Shown here one piece after another: positions 15,583 to 25,000 of a stretch of DNA of 64,000 nt. The DNA comes from CAVTPU01 sp963736695 (GTDB lineage Bacteria > Actinomycetota > Actinomycetes > Mycobacteriales > Micromonosporaceae). The notes below the pieces were generated by a model, which ran no database searches, was not told the DNA's origin, and saw only the letters and a list, made by a program, of their open reading frames with translations. Location: contig CAVTPU010000004.1 of NCBI GenBank assembly GCA_963736695.1, positions 1,550,001-1,614,000 of the forward strand. Reading direction: 5' to 3'. Within the stretch, counting starts at the first letter, position 1; every line of letters starts with the position of its first letter. A program made the translations under genes and the position numbers.

Positions 15583-16623
15583 TCACACCACGCAGTCGAG
15601 AACCACCTTGCCGACCTGGTCGCAGTTCTCCACCGCGGTCAACGCCTCCCGCACCCCATCGAGGGGGAAAGTCCGTGCCACCACGGGCCGCAAACCCTGG
15701 GCCGCGGCCTTGACCAGATCACCGAACTCGGCCGCCGTGCCGGTGGTCGACCCGAGCACGCTCAAGTGCCGCACGAAGACCCTGGGCAGGTTGACCTGCG
15801 CCAGCATCCCCGCAGTCGCTCCACACGTGACGATCCGCCCGCCCAGACCGGCCGATCGCAACGACTCGTCGAACGTCGCGGCCCCGACGTGATCAAGCAC
15901 CACGTCAACGCCGGCGCCGTCGGTGGCCTCCAGCACCGACCGGGAGAACCCACTCGACGCGAATGTGTGCGCCGCCCCGATCTGCCGCAGCTGGTCGTAT
16001 TTGTCGGGCGTGCGGGTCGTCGTCAACACCGTCGCCCCGAGATGCACCCCGATGCGGATCGCCGCCGTGCCGACCGCACCGCTGCCGCCGACCACCAGCA
16101 AGGTCTGGCCGGCGCCGAGCTGAGCCCGAGTCGTGAGCATGCGCCACGCAGTGAGATAGGCCAGCGGTAGTGCCGCCGCCTCATGCCACGTCAGTCTCTC
16201 CGGCTTGGCGAAGAGGCTGGCGGCGGGAACCTGAATCCACTCGCAGGCGAGTCCATCGGCATGCTCGCCGAGCACGGCGAACTGGTTGCAGTGCACCTGC
16301 ATGCCGGCGCGACAGTGCTCACACCGCCAACACGCGGCCACCGGATAGCAGATGACCTCATCGCCCGGCGCCCAGTCGGGTGAGGAACTCGCCTCGACCA
16401 CTCCGGCACCGTCGGCGGAGATCACTCTCGGCGGCTCCACCCGCTGGGTTCCGGTCACCACCCAGAGGTCGAGATGGTTGAGCCCGGCGGCCCGCACGCG
16501 CACCCGAACGTGACCCGGCGGCGGGTCCTGCACCGGCCGATCACGCAACCGGACCCCGCCGGGCCCGATGGGTTCCTCCCACACCGCGCACCTGCCTTGA
16601 CTCACGCTTGCTGGCACACGCAT
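15583..16623 (-). CDS. Zinc-type alcohol dehydrogenase (MDR)
   Basis: 346 aa medium-chain dehydrogenase. GroES-like N-terminal half with AAGLNHLDLWVVTG, then GDEVICYPVAACWRCEHCRAG with the structural-zinc cysteines. The Rossmann half has LVVGGSGAVGTAAIRIG for NAD(P)H. It could act on an aldehyde, alcohol or enone intermediate. The start at 16623 follows GAGAGGAGA and sits 13 bp after the SagB-type gene, making it the last gene of the leftward NRPS operon. Confidence 0.9.
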   Translation of the reverse strand: MRVPASVSQGRCAVWEEPIGPGGVRLRDRPVQDPPPGHVRVRVRAAGLNHLDLWVVTGTQRVEPPRVISADGAGVVEASSSPDWAPGDEVICYPVAACWRCEHCRAGMQVHCNQFAVLGEHADGLACEWIQVPAASLFAKPERLTWHEAAALPLAYLTAWRMLTTRAQLGAGQTLLVVGGSGAVGTAAIRIGVHLGATVLTTTRTPDKYDQLRQIGAAHTFASSGFSRSVLEATDGAGVDVVLDHVGAATFDESLRSAGLGGRIVTCGATAGMLAQVNLPRVFVRHLSVLGSTTGTAAEFGDLVKAAAQGLRPVVARTFPLDGVREALTAVENCDQVGKVVLDCVV

Positions 16624-16636
16624 CGACCGTCTCCTC

Positions 16637-18127
16637 TCACTGCGATGACCGCGGCGGCCGAGCGGGCAGGCTGCCGAGCATGAATTCGCCGACGCTCGAC
16701 TCCGACGCCGGGTCACGTCCGGAGGCCGCGGCGAACGTGTCGGAGTCGCCGGTGCCGAGCGCGCAGGGGGCGAGCCCCATCGATGTGGCCACCAGATACA
16801 TCGTCTGCTGCAACACTCCGACGTGCTTGAGCGTCAAGCAGTAGGCCATCTCTTCGTATGTCCACATCAGACGCCCGAATCGCGCCGCCATGACCAGCAA
16901 CACCTGCGGTTGACTGGCCGTGCCCGCCATGTTCGCGGCCAGCCGCAGCAGGCGACGCACCGGACGCTCGGGCCCCCGCCTCGGCCGGAGTGCGTGTTCC
17001 TGCGCGTCGTAGTGGTAGAGCCCGGCCTCAAGCCCCGCCACCCGCCGAACAACCGGATAGATCTCCAGCTCATAGGCCGATCCCCCGGCCGGATAGGGGC
17101 GGCTCAGATATTGCGCGCCACCCCGCTCGACCAGCCACTTGTCGCGAGCGCACCGGAACAGGAACTCACCCAGCTGGTCAACGGTGATGGGCGCCGCGTC
17201 GTCGTGTGTCCGCACCGTTCGACGCGCCTCGACCACCTTCGTCAGCGGATCGTCGGACGTGCGAAGCGCGGCGAGGTCGGGACGAAACAAGGTGATGGGC
17301 GCCTCATCGAACGGCTGATGTCGCGCCGACAGCGGGGGAAACTCGCCATCAGCCCAGCGGGTTGGTCCAAAGGGGCCGGCGTGGCTCGCGTTGGTCCGGG
17401 TCCGTCGATGAAACCACCACTCGTGCGGCGCCCATTGCCGTCGCGCGAAGTCCGACGACTCGTCCCCCGTGGCCGCCTCCGTCGCCAGACCGGCGAGCCA
17501 CAGGTCGCTCCACAGTCGACGATGCACGTCATCGACCGCTCGATCCGGTGTCGCCAATGCCGCCATCAAGCCCGGATCATGCAGGCGAATCGCGCACCAC
17601 GCATGCGGCGCCTCCACGAGCCACTCACCGCCGTCGCGACGGGTCACCGCGTGGCGCGACAACACCAGGGCCTCGGGCTGTGACCCCGGCGGCGGCGCCG
17701 GCGACCCGACCGGTGAGATCGAATATGCGAGGGTGCCCTCGTGGCTCACCGTGGTGCGCAGCCAGCCGCCGCCCGCCAACGACTCGCCCAGTCGGCCGCC
17801 GACGTCGGCGTCGCCCAACGAACCGGTCGCGAGTCTCCTCACCGTCGACTCGTCGGCATCGTCGAGTCGCCCTAGGTTGTGCGCGACCGGCGGTCCGAGC
17901 CCCGCACCGTCGGGCAACCCCCGCACGAGTCCGGCGGCCGCTCGGGCGTCGGGATATGCCCGCCGCAGGGTCTCCCACCCGCCCGAGGCGTCCGCGACGA
18001 TGGCGGCGCGCGGGGGGTCGAGGTGACCGAACTCCTCAACCGCCGTCGTGGCCACCATCCACGTCTCGCCGTTGTCCGCTCGCACCGGAAGGCAACCGAC
18101 GCGCAACTGCAGGGTGATGTCGACCAT
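16637..18127 (-). CDS. SagB/ThcOx-type FMN oxidase
   Basis: 496 aa. The C-terminal 280 residues are a nitroreductase fold of the SagB/ThcOx kind: EARRTVRTHDDAAPI, a sparse FLFRC helix, SRPYPAGGSAYELEIYPVV, YHYDAQEHAL, and HVGVLLQTMYLV-like LKHVGVLQQTMYLVATSMGLAPCALG. Such enzymes oxidise thiazolines/oxazolines to thiazoles/oxazoles, and an McbC-like oxidase domain serves the bleomycin NRPS. The first 200 residues are unassigned. Since the neighbouring NRPS has a Cy-A(Cys) module, thiazoline oxidation in trans is the natural reading. The start at 18127 follows AGGAGA. Confidence 0.82.
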   Translation of the reverse strand: MVDITLQLRVGCLPVRADNGETWMVATTAVEEFGHLDPPRAAIVADASGGWETLRRAYPDARAAAGLVRGLPDGAGLGPPVAHNLGRLDDADESTVRRLATGSLGDADVGGRLGESLAGGGWLRTTVSHEGTLAYSISPVGSPAPPPGSQPEALVLSRHAVTRRDGGEWLVEAPHAWCAIRLHDPGLMAALATPDRAVDDVHRRLWSDLWLAGLATEAATGDESSDFARRQWAPHEWWFHRRTRTNASHAGPFGPTRWADGEFPPLSARHQPFDEAPITLFRPDLAALRTSDDPLTKVVEARRTVRTHDDAAPITVDQLGEFLFRCARDKWLVERGGAQYLSRPYPAGGSAYELEIYPVVRRVAGLEAGLYHYDAQEHALRPRRGPERPVRRLLRLAANMAGTASQPQVLLVMAARFGRLMWTYEEMAYCLTLKHVGVLQQTMYLVATSMGLAPCALGTGDSDTFAAASGRDPASESSVGEFMLGSLPARPPRSSQ

Positions 18128-18153
18128 CACGGGGTCTCCTGTCGGGGGCGTCG

Positions 18154-18549
18154 TCAGGCTGCGGCGGTCGCTTCCAGCTCGATCATCAACTCGGGGAAGG
18201 CGAGCGCGGAGACCCCGAGCAGCGACCCGGGCGGCGCCACCTGGGCGGCCGCGAGACGTTCCCCCATGACCCCGAAGTTCGCGAGGAAGAGTTCCACGTC
18301 CACGGCATACATGTTGAGGCGAACGACGTTGCGCAGGCTCATTCCGGCCTCGCGCAGGATCGCCTCGACATTGTCGAGGCAGACGCCGATCTGCCCGGCC
18401 ATGTCGCCCGGGTGAAGCACCTCCCCCTCGGCGTCGAGCGATGTCTGACCGGCGCACATGAGCAACTGGGTCGGCTCATGAACGAGCTCGGCCTGGTTGA
18501 ATCCGAACTTGATCGACCACGGCCAAGGGTTGATGACGGTGCGGCGCAT
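18154..18549 (-). CDS. RidA/YjgF family protein
   Basis: 131 aa. It shows the family's closing part: the strand with LLMCAGQTSLDAEGEVLHPGDMAGQ, NVEAILREAGMSLRNVVRLNMYAVD and, near the end, GVSALAFPELMIELEATA. RidA proteins hydrolyse reactive enamines/imines to ketones. The usual arginine of the RidA subclass is not obvious, so another Rid subfamily is possible. It sits 26 bp upstream of the SagB-type gene. In this cluster it could clear or process an imine made by a flavin oxidase. Confidence 0.85.
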   Translation of the reverse strand: MRRTVINPWPWSIKFGFNQAELVHEPTQLLMCAGQTSLDAEGEVLHPGDMAGQIGVCLDNVEAILREAGMSLRNVVRLNMYAVDVELFLANFGVMGERLAAAQVAPPGSLLGVSALAFPELMIELEATAAA

Positions 18550-18632
18550 GCGAACGCTCTCCTTCGTGTGTCAGTTGCGTCGTGCCCGGATGCGACTTCA
18601 TCCGGCGCACTCAACGGCGAAATTCCGATCAA

Positions 18633-19457
18633 CTACGTGCTGGTACGTTCGATTCGGGCGAGAAAATCCCGCAGGACCGCGAGAAACCCGGCAGGATCCG
18701 TGTCCATTGCCTGATGCGCCTGGCCCGCGAGGACGGTGACCTCGCCATGCGGCACAACCGCCGCCACCTCGTTGACCGCGTCTCCCAGATCGCGGGGACT
18801 CACCTCGCCGGACAACAACAGCAGCGGCGCTCGCAGGGCGCGAAGCCTCTCGCGGTCGAGAACATAGTGGGCCGTGGCCTCGATCTCCCGGGCGATCGTC
18901 GTCGCGACGCCGGCCCGATCGGCGAAGCCGGGGATGCGCCGGATCATGTCGACGTGGCCGCGCGGCATGCCGATGACGTCACTCAGGAACAGACACAACC
19001 CCTCGGCTAGGTCACCGGCGTCGACGGCAGACTGAATTCGGTGTGCGACGGGTCGACGATCGACCGTCGACGCCACGGGAACGGGAGGTTCATAGAGGAC
19101 CAGACCGGTCAGGTGCGGCAACTCGATGGCGGCCTCAATGGCGCAGATCGCGCCATAGGAGTGCGCGACCAGGGTGACCGCCCCGCCTAGTCGAGTGACC
19201 ACGGCGATGATGTCGTCGGCCTCCGCGCCCAGCCGATAGCCATCGCCATCACCGCTGAGCCCGCGACCCCGCCGGTCGACACAATAGACGGTGAAGTCAT
19301 GAGCGAGCCGGCCGACAATCGGCCGCCATCGATGGTGGTCCTCGCCTGTGCCGTGAATGAACACGACCGGGGGGCCGACTCCGCGCCGCCACAATGCGAT
19401 CGGCGTGGAATCGGCGGAGTCCACCATGATCCGCTCGTCGACCACGGCGCTGGTCAC
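18633..19457 (-). CDS. Alpha/beta hydrolase
   Basis: 274 aa. VVFIHGTGEDHHRW (oxyanion HG), the nucleophile elbow VAHSYGA, a cap region around residues 130-190 and the late GQAHQAMDTDP histidine give a full hydrolase frame. The acid is probably in LLLLSGEVSPRD or nearby. It starts with GTG at 19457, overlapping the stop of the A-T-TE gene (GTGA). It may release, cyclise or deprotect the product. No membrane or signal segment. Confidence 0.87.
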   Translation of the reverse strand: MTSAVVDERIMVDSADSTPIALWRRGVGPPVVFIHGTGEDHHRWRPIVGRLAHDFTVYCVDRRGRGLSGDGDGYRLGAEADDIIAVVTRLGGAVTLVAHSYGAICAIEAAIELPHLTGLVLYEPPVPVASTVDRRPVAHRIQSAVDAGDLAEGLCLFLSDVIGMPRGHVDMIRRIPGFADRAGVATTIAREIEATAHYVLDRERLRALRAPLLLLSGEVSPRDLGDAVNEVAAVVPHGEVTVLAGQAHQAMDTDPAGFLAVLRDFLARIERTST

Positions 19458-22087
19458 CGAACCGCCTCGGTCCGGAGTCCATCGAGCACGCCGGCGATCT
19501 GCTCGACGAGTGCGTCGCGGGAGGAATGCAGAAAGAAGTGCCCACCGGAGAGCTCTCGCCGATCGAAAGATCCGGTCGTCTGGAGCCGCCACTGCGCGAG
19601 CTGATCCGGCGTCGTCTCGGTGTCATCGTCGCCGGAGAACACCGTGATCGGACAATCGAGCGGCTCCTCGGCCACATATCGATAGTTCTCGTCGAGCTCG
19701 AAATCCGCCCGCAGCGTGGGCAACACGACGTCGCGCACCCGCTGATCGGCCAGCAACTCGGGCGGGGTGCCGCCAAGCGTGCCGGCGTGTCGCCACAGCT
19801 CGTCGTCGGGCAACAGATGCACCCGGCCACCACCGGCCACGTGAGGTGCCGCAGCCGCCGAGACCATGAGATGACCGGGCTGCTCACACCCGTTGCGACG
19901 CAACCACCGAGCCACCTCGAATGCCACAATCGCACCCCAACTGTGTCCGAAAAGGACTGTTGTGACCGCCGCCCGACGCGGGTTCGCCGCCTCCGCCGAC
20001 TCGCCGGAATCCGGCCCTCCCCCAATCAACGCGGCCCCCACCTCGGAGACCAGCCGGGCGAGGTCGCGGGCCGGCGGCTCGCCCCGCCGCTCGCCGCGTC
20101 CGGGTGGCTGGACGCAGAGCACCTCAACGCCCGACGGCAGCAGATCGACCCAACCATGAAACGCCGACGGACCGCCGCCCGCGAAGGGAAAACAGACCAG
20201 CCGAACCGGCGCCGGGTCGGCCGCCGCCCCATCACGGCGACGCTGCCGAACGAGCCACGGGCCAGCGGAGGGCGCGCCGACCATCATGGCGAGATCGGCG
20301 ATGGTGGGCCGTTCATAGAAGGCGGGCAGGTCCACGCGTACGCCGAAGGTGTCTTCGATCGTCGTGACGAGCTGCACCGCAACCATGGAGTGACCGCCGA
20401 TTTCGAAGAAGTCGTCGGCGACACTCACCTCGTCGCGATCGAGCAATTGACACCACAGACGAACCAGCTCCTGCTCGACGGGTCCGGAGGCCGACCGCAT
20501 CGGGGCCGCCGACAGGGACCGCCCGCGAGGAGGTTCGGGGAGCGCGTGGCGATCGACCTTGCCGGTCGAACCCAGCGGCAGCTTGTCGAGCAACACAAAG
20601 TCCTGGGGTACGGCGTGCGTGGGGAGTTCCGCGCGGCAGGCACTGTGGACGGCCCGAACCAACTCAGGCCCCGCACCCTCGAGATAGGCGATGAGGGCGC
20701 GATCGTCGCCGTCGCCATGGGACACCACCGCGGCGTTACCGACCCCCGATTGGCGGCGGAGAAAGGTCTCCACCTCATCAAGATTGATCCGCTGTCCGCG
20801 AATCTTGACCTGCCGGTCGACCCGGCCGACCACCGCCAGACTGCCATCGGCCAACCAACGGCCGACGTCGCCGGTGCTCACCATCCGGGCGCCGGGGACC
20901 GGCGACAACTGATCGGGCAGCCAGCGCGCGGCGGTCACCGCGGGTTCGCCGAGATAACCGCGCGCCAGTCCCGGACCGCCGACGAAGATCTCGCCGATCG
21001 CCCCGTCGACGACCGGCCGGCCCTCAGGATCGAGCACATAGACCAACGCGTCGCGCAGCGGCCGACCGACATCGACCCGAACGGCGTCGCCCACATCATC
21101 CGGGGCGGAGTCGAGACCCCGGCCGAGCCACGACGCGATGTGTGTCGTCTCCGTCGAACCATAGGTGAGTGCCACCCGGAACGGCAGCGTCGTCGGCGGC
21201 TGAGACCGAAGCGCCTCCCCGGTGACGAGCAGGAGCCGCACGGCCGTCGACGCCGGCCATTCCTGACTCCACAACGGCTCCGCGAGTGTGGGGGTCATCT
21301 GCACGACCGTGATGCCAGCGGCGAGCAACCAGTCACGGAACCGGTCGGCGAACAGCAGTGTCTCGCGATCGGGAATGTGCACGGTCGCGCCGGCCCCGAG
21401 AGTCGGCCACACCTCATTCATCAACGAGATTCCATAGCCGGGTGAGGACACCCAGGTCACCCTGTCGTCACCACTCCATCCGGCGACCTCCCGCGCCCAC
21501 CGGACGCATCGCGCGACCGTCGCGTGGCGAGCCACCACCCCGACCGGGCTCCCGGTCGACCCGGAGGTGTAGGCGATGTGCGCGGCGTTCTCCGGCGTCA
21601 GCCGGGCCGCGACGAACGGCGGGCGCGGGGTGATCGCGGACCGCGCGGCGACCCCGTCCAGTGTGATCACCGGAATCGCCGTGTCGTTGACGATGCCGAA
21701 CCCGGCGTCGGCGGTCGAGATGACGGCGACCGCGCCAGCGTCACGCACCATGGCGGCCGCTCGTGTGCCTGGGTTCGCGGGGTCGATGAGCACCACGACC
21801 GCGCCGGTCTTGACAACCCCCACCACGGCGATCACGAACTCGGGGCCGCGTGGCAGACAGACCCCGACCCGCGTCTCCGGGCCAACCGCGACAGTGGCGG
21901 CGAGGTCGGCGGCGACGAGGTCCGACTGACGGTCGAGCTCGCCGTAGGTCAGGGTGACCGACCCTGCGACCACCGCCGGGTGGTTGGGTCGGAGGCGGCA
22001 ATGCCGCTCAATGAGGTCGAGCACGAGCTCGTCGGCACCGGCCCCGTCACTGTGGGCCTCGACCTTTGTCGCTGAAACCGTCATCAC
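19454..22087 (-). CDS. NRPS: adenylation-thiolation-thioesterase
   Basis: 877 aa. The A domain (about 20-515) has AYTSGSTGSPVG, YGSTETTHIASW, STGDVGRWLADGSLAVVGR and the catalytic lysine in GSTGKVDRHALP. The T domain has its phosphopantetheine serine at S567 (IGGHSMV). The TE domain (about 620-877) is of the type II/RifR kind: FPFAGGGPSAFHGW, GHSWGA (S716) and GGHFFLH. The selectivity region reads SSPGYGISLMNEVW: the Asp that normally binds the substrate amino group (position 235 in GrsA) is replaced around G219. There is no condensation domain. It overlaps both neighbours by 4 bp. Confidence 0.9.
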   Translation of the reverse strand: MMTVSATKVEAHSDGAGADELVLDLIERHCRLRPNHPAVVAGSVTLTYGELDRQSDLVAADLAATVAVGPETRVGVCLPRGPEFVIAVVGVVKTGAVVVLIDPANPGTRAAAMVRDAGAVAVISTADAGFGIVNDTAIPVITLDGVAARSAITPRPPFVAARLTPENAAHIAYTSGSTGSPVGVVARHATVARCVRWAREVAGWSGDDRVTWVSSPGYGISLMNEVWPTLGAGATVHIPDRETLLFADRFRDWLLAAGITVVQMTPTLAEPLWSQEWPASTAVRLLLVTGEALRSQPPTTLPFRVALTYGSTETTHIASWLGRGLDSAPDDVGDAVRVDVGRPLRDALVYVLDPEGRPVVDGAIGEIFVGGPGLARGYLGEPAVTAARWLPDQLSPVPGARMVSTGDVGRWLADGSLAVVGRVDRQVKIRGQRINLDEVETFLRRQSGVGNAAVVSHGDGDDRALIAYLEGAGPELVRAVHSACRAELPTHAVPQDFVLLDKLPLGSTGKVDRHALPEPPRGRSLSAAPMRSASGPVEQELVRLWCQLLDRDEVSVADDFFEIGGHSMVAVQLVTTIEDTFGVRVDLPAFYERPTIADLAMMVGAPSAGPWLVRQRRRDGAAADPAPVRLVCFPFAGGGPSAFHGWVDLLPSGVEVLCVQPPGRGERRGEPPARDLARLVSEVGAALIGGGPDSGESAEAANPRRAAVTTVLFGHSWGAIVAFEVARWLRRNGCEQPGHLMVSAAAAPHVAGGGRVHLLPDDELWRHAGTLGGTPPELLADQRVRDVVLPTLRADFELDENYRYVAEEPLDCPITVFSGDDDTETTPDQLAQWRLQTTGSFDRRELSGGHFFLHSSRDALVEQIAGVLDGLRTEAVR

Positions 22088-25000
22088 ACCGCCTCGCTTC
22101 GCAGGTCGTGGACGACGGGCTGGCTCGCGCCGGCGAGTGCCTCCACCTCGGCTGCCAACGCGCCCATCGTCGGGTTTTGGAAGAAGAGCTCCACCGGGAC
22201 GTCGATGCCGACCTCGGCTGCGGCGTTGATCACGGCGATCGCTCTCAACGAATCGCCCCCGATGGTGAAGAAGTTGTCGCCGGGCGCGATCGGCGTGCCG
22301 TCGAGCACCTCCATGGCGACCTTGAGCAACAACTCCTCGGTTCGGCTGGCCGGAGCCGTCGACGTCGGCGGCGCACTCGCCGCCGCCACCGCCAGCGGGT
22401 CGCCGAATGCCACGAGCGAGGCCCGATCGACTTTTCCGTTGGCGGTCAGCGGCAACGCGTCAAGGCGGTGATAGCGGGCCGGAACGATATCCGCCAGCAG
22501 CCGACCGGCCAGATGCGCCCGCAACTCCTCGCCGCTGGGGGCGGCACCGGCCTCGGCGACGAAGTGGGCGACCAGCCGAAGCGCCGAGCGATGCTCTCCG
22601 ATCGCCACGACGCAGCTCGCGGCGACGTCGGGATGACTGTCGAGAGCCGACTCGATCTCCCCCAGCTCGACCCGGTGCCCGAGGATCTTGACCTGGAAGT
22701 CTTCGCGCCCCAGGATCTCCAGCTCACCTCCGGGCCGATAACGTCCGAGGTCTCCGGTGCGATAGAGCCGCTCGCCTGTGACCGGATGCGGCACGAACCG
22801 GGCGTCGGTCTTCTGCTCGTCTCGCCAATAGCCGCGGGCCAGTCCCCGACCGGCGATATATAGCCCGCCGGTCACCCAGTCGGGCCGTGGAGCCAGCCGA
22901 TCGTCCAGCACATGCCACCTCTGGTTGGCCAGCGGAAGTCCATAGGGGACACTGACCCAGTCCGGCCTTTGTGGTCCGACGACATGCGCGATCGACCAGA
23001 TCGACCCTTCGGTCGCGCCGCCGAGGCTGATCAGCGTGGCGGAGCCCGCCGTGAGGTCGCGCACATGGTCGACAGTGGATGGTGGGATCCAGTCGCCGCT
23101 GAGCATCACCGTGCGCAGGCTCGGCGAGAGACGTTCCCCCCGACCCCGGCAATACTCGCTGACGATCTGAAACAACGCCGGCGCCGAGTTCCAGACAGTG
23201 ACCTCGTTGTCGGCCATGAGATCAACCCACGTACGGGGGTCGGGGTTTTCGCTCGCCGGTGGCATCACCAGCGCTCCCCCGGCCCCGAGCACTCCGAAGA
23301 TGTCCCAGACCGACAGGTCGAAGCTCAACGAGCTGACCGCCAGAACCCGATCGCTCGGCCCGATGTCGAACCTCTGGTTGATGTCGAGCACCGTGTTGAG
23401 CGCGGCGTGATGCTCGATCATCACTCCCTTCGGCTCGCCCGTCGAACCCGAGGTGTAGATGACATATGCCAGATGGTTCGGCTCGACGACGGCCACGATC
23501 GGCTCCGCGGGCGCCTTGAGCCCATCGTCGACCACGATCGTCGGCACCGCACCAATGGACGCGTCGTGCTCGGCCTGGGTCAGCACCGCCGCGACCTCGC
23601 CGTTGCCGACAAGGTAGTTGATGCGCTCGGCCGGCAACGCGGGGTCGATCGGCAGATAGGCCGCCCCCGCCCGCAGGACGCCGACAACCGCGGCGATCTG
23701 CTCCCACCCCTTGCGCATGAGAACCGCGACCAGCCGGTCCGGGGCGACCCCGATCTCGCCGAGTCGCTGCGCGATCGCCGCGCTGACCCGGTCGAGTTCG
23801 CCGAAGGTCATGGTGCGACCAGCGCAGATGATCGCGGGGGCGGCCGGCCGTCGCGAGAATTGGTCGACCAGCGCCTCGTGCAGCAGACCCACCGGCAGCG
23901 GCCGCTCGGTCGAGTTCACCCTGTCGCGCACCGCCACCTGGTCGGCCGGCAGCGGCACCGGTCGCGACGCCTGCCACACGTCTGGACTGTCCGCGAGGCG
24001 GTGCAGCAGTTGTCCACAGGCCGCGGCCATCTCGCCGATCATGCCGTCGGGGAACAACTGCGCGACCGCGTCCCAGGCGAAGTCAAGGCCACCATCGACC
24101 TCCATGACCTGCAGGTCGAGGGCCACCTGTGGCGTCTGCGTCACCCCGAAGGCGTAGGTGCCGAGATTCCCCCACTCCATGCGCGGCACTCCGACAAGGC
24201 TGGAAAAGACCACGGGCATCGCGGCCCGTGGGGCCGACGCCTGCTGCCGACGGTTGAGGTCGCGCATCACTTGCACGCTGCTGACGAAGCGATGCTCCAG
24301 GTCACGCCACAACTGTTCCTGCACGCTTCGCGCCCGGTCGGCGAAGGTTGGCCCACCACCGTCAACCGCGTGCAACAACCCCGAGGTGAAGTCGCCCAGA
24401 ATGTCGTTGAGTTGCGGGTGAAGAGGCGGCCGGTTGAACAGGGTGAGGTTGATGGTGAAACGATCCTGAGTGGACCACATCGCCAACACCTCGGCATAGG
24501 CCGCGAGCAGCAACGCCGACGGCGTGATCCCGGCCTTCGCCGCGGCCTGACGAAGTCGCTGCCACACGGGCGGCTCCAGCCGACCGTCGTGTCGGACGAA
24601 CCTGGGGTCGCGCACCGCCGCCATAGACTGCCGATAAGGCAAAGCGGGCGCCGGCGGAAGCTCATCGAGTCTTTCGAGCCAATATCGCGCGGAGGCGAGA
24701 TAGGCCGGGGAGTCCTGCTGCGCGGCCCGTTCGGCGAGAACATAGTCGCGAAAGGACAGTGTCAACTCGGGCAGCGCCCGGTCGGGATCATGATAAAGCT
24801 CGGTCAATTCCTGAGTGAACACGCGCGCACTGCGAGCGTCGAAGATCAGCAGATCGAAGCTGATGTGGATGCGCGCCCGGTCCCCTTCGGTGAGGCTGAC
24901 CCGCACCTGGAACAGCGGCCACTCGTCTGATGACAGGACCTCGTGAGACAGCTCGTCGCGCAGGCGGGCCAGATTCTGCTCGCGCTGCTGACGCGGCAAC

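Noticed and set aside
16637..18127. RiPP cluster (SagB-type oxidase)
   Set aside because: No cyclodehydratase/YcaO or precursor peptide was seen nearby; the Cy-containing NRPS explains the oxidase better.
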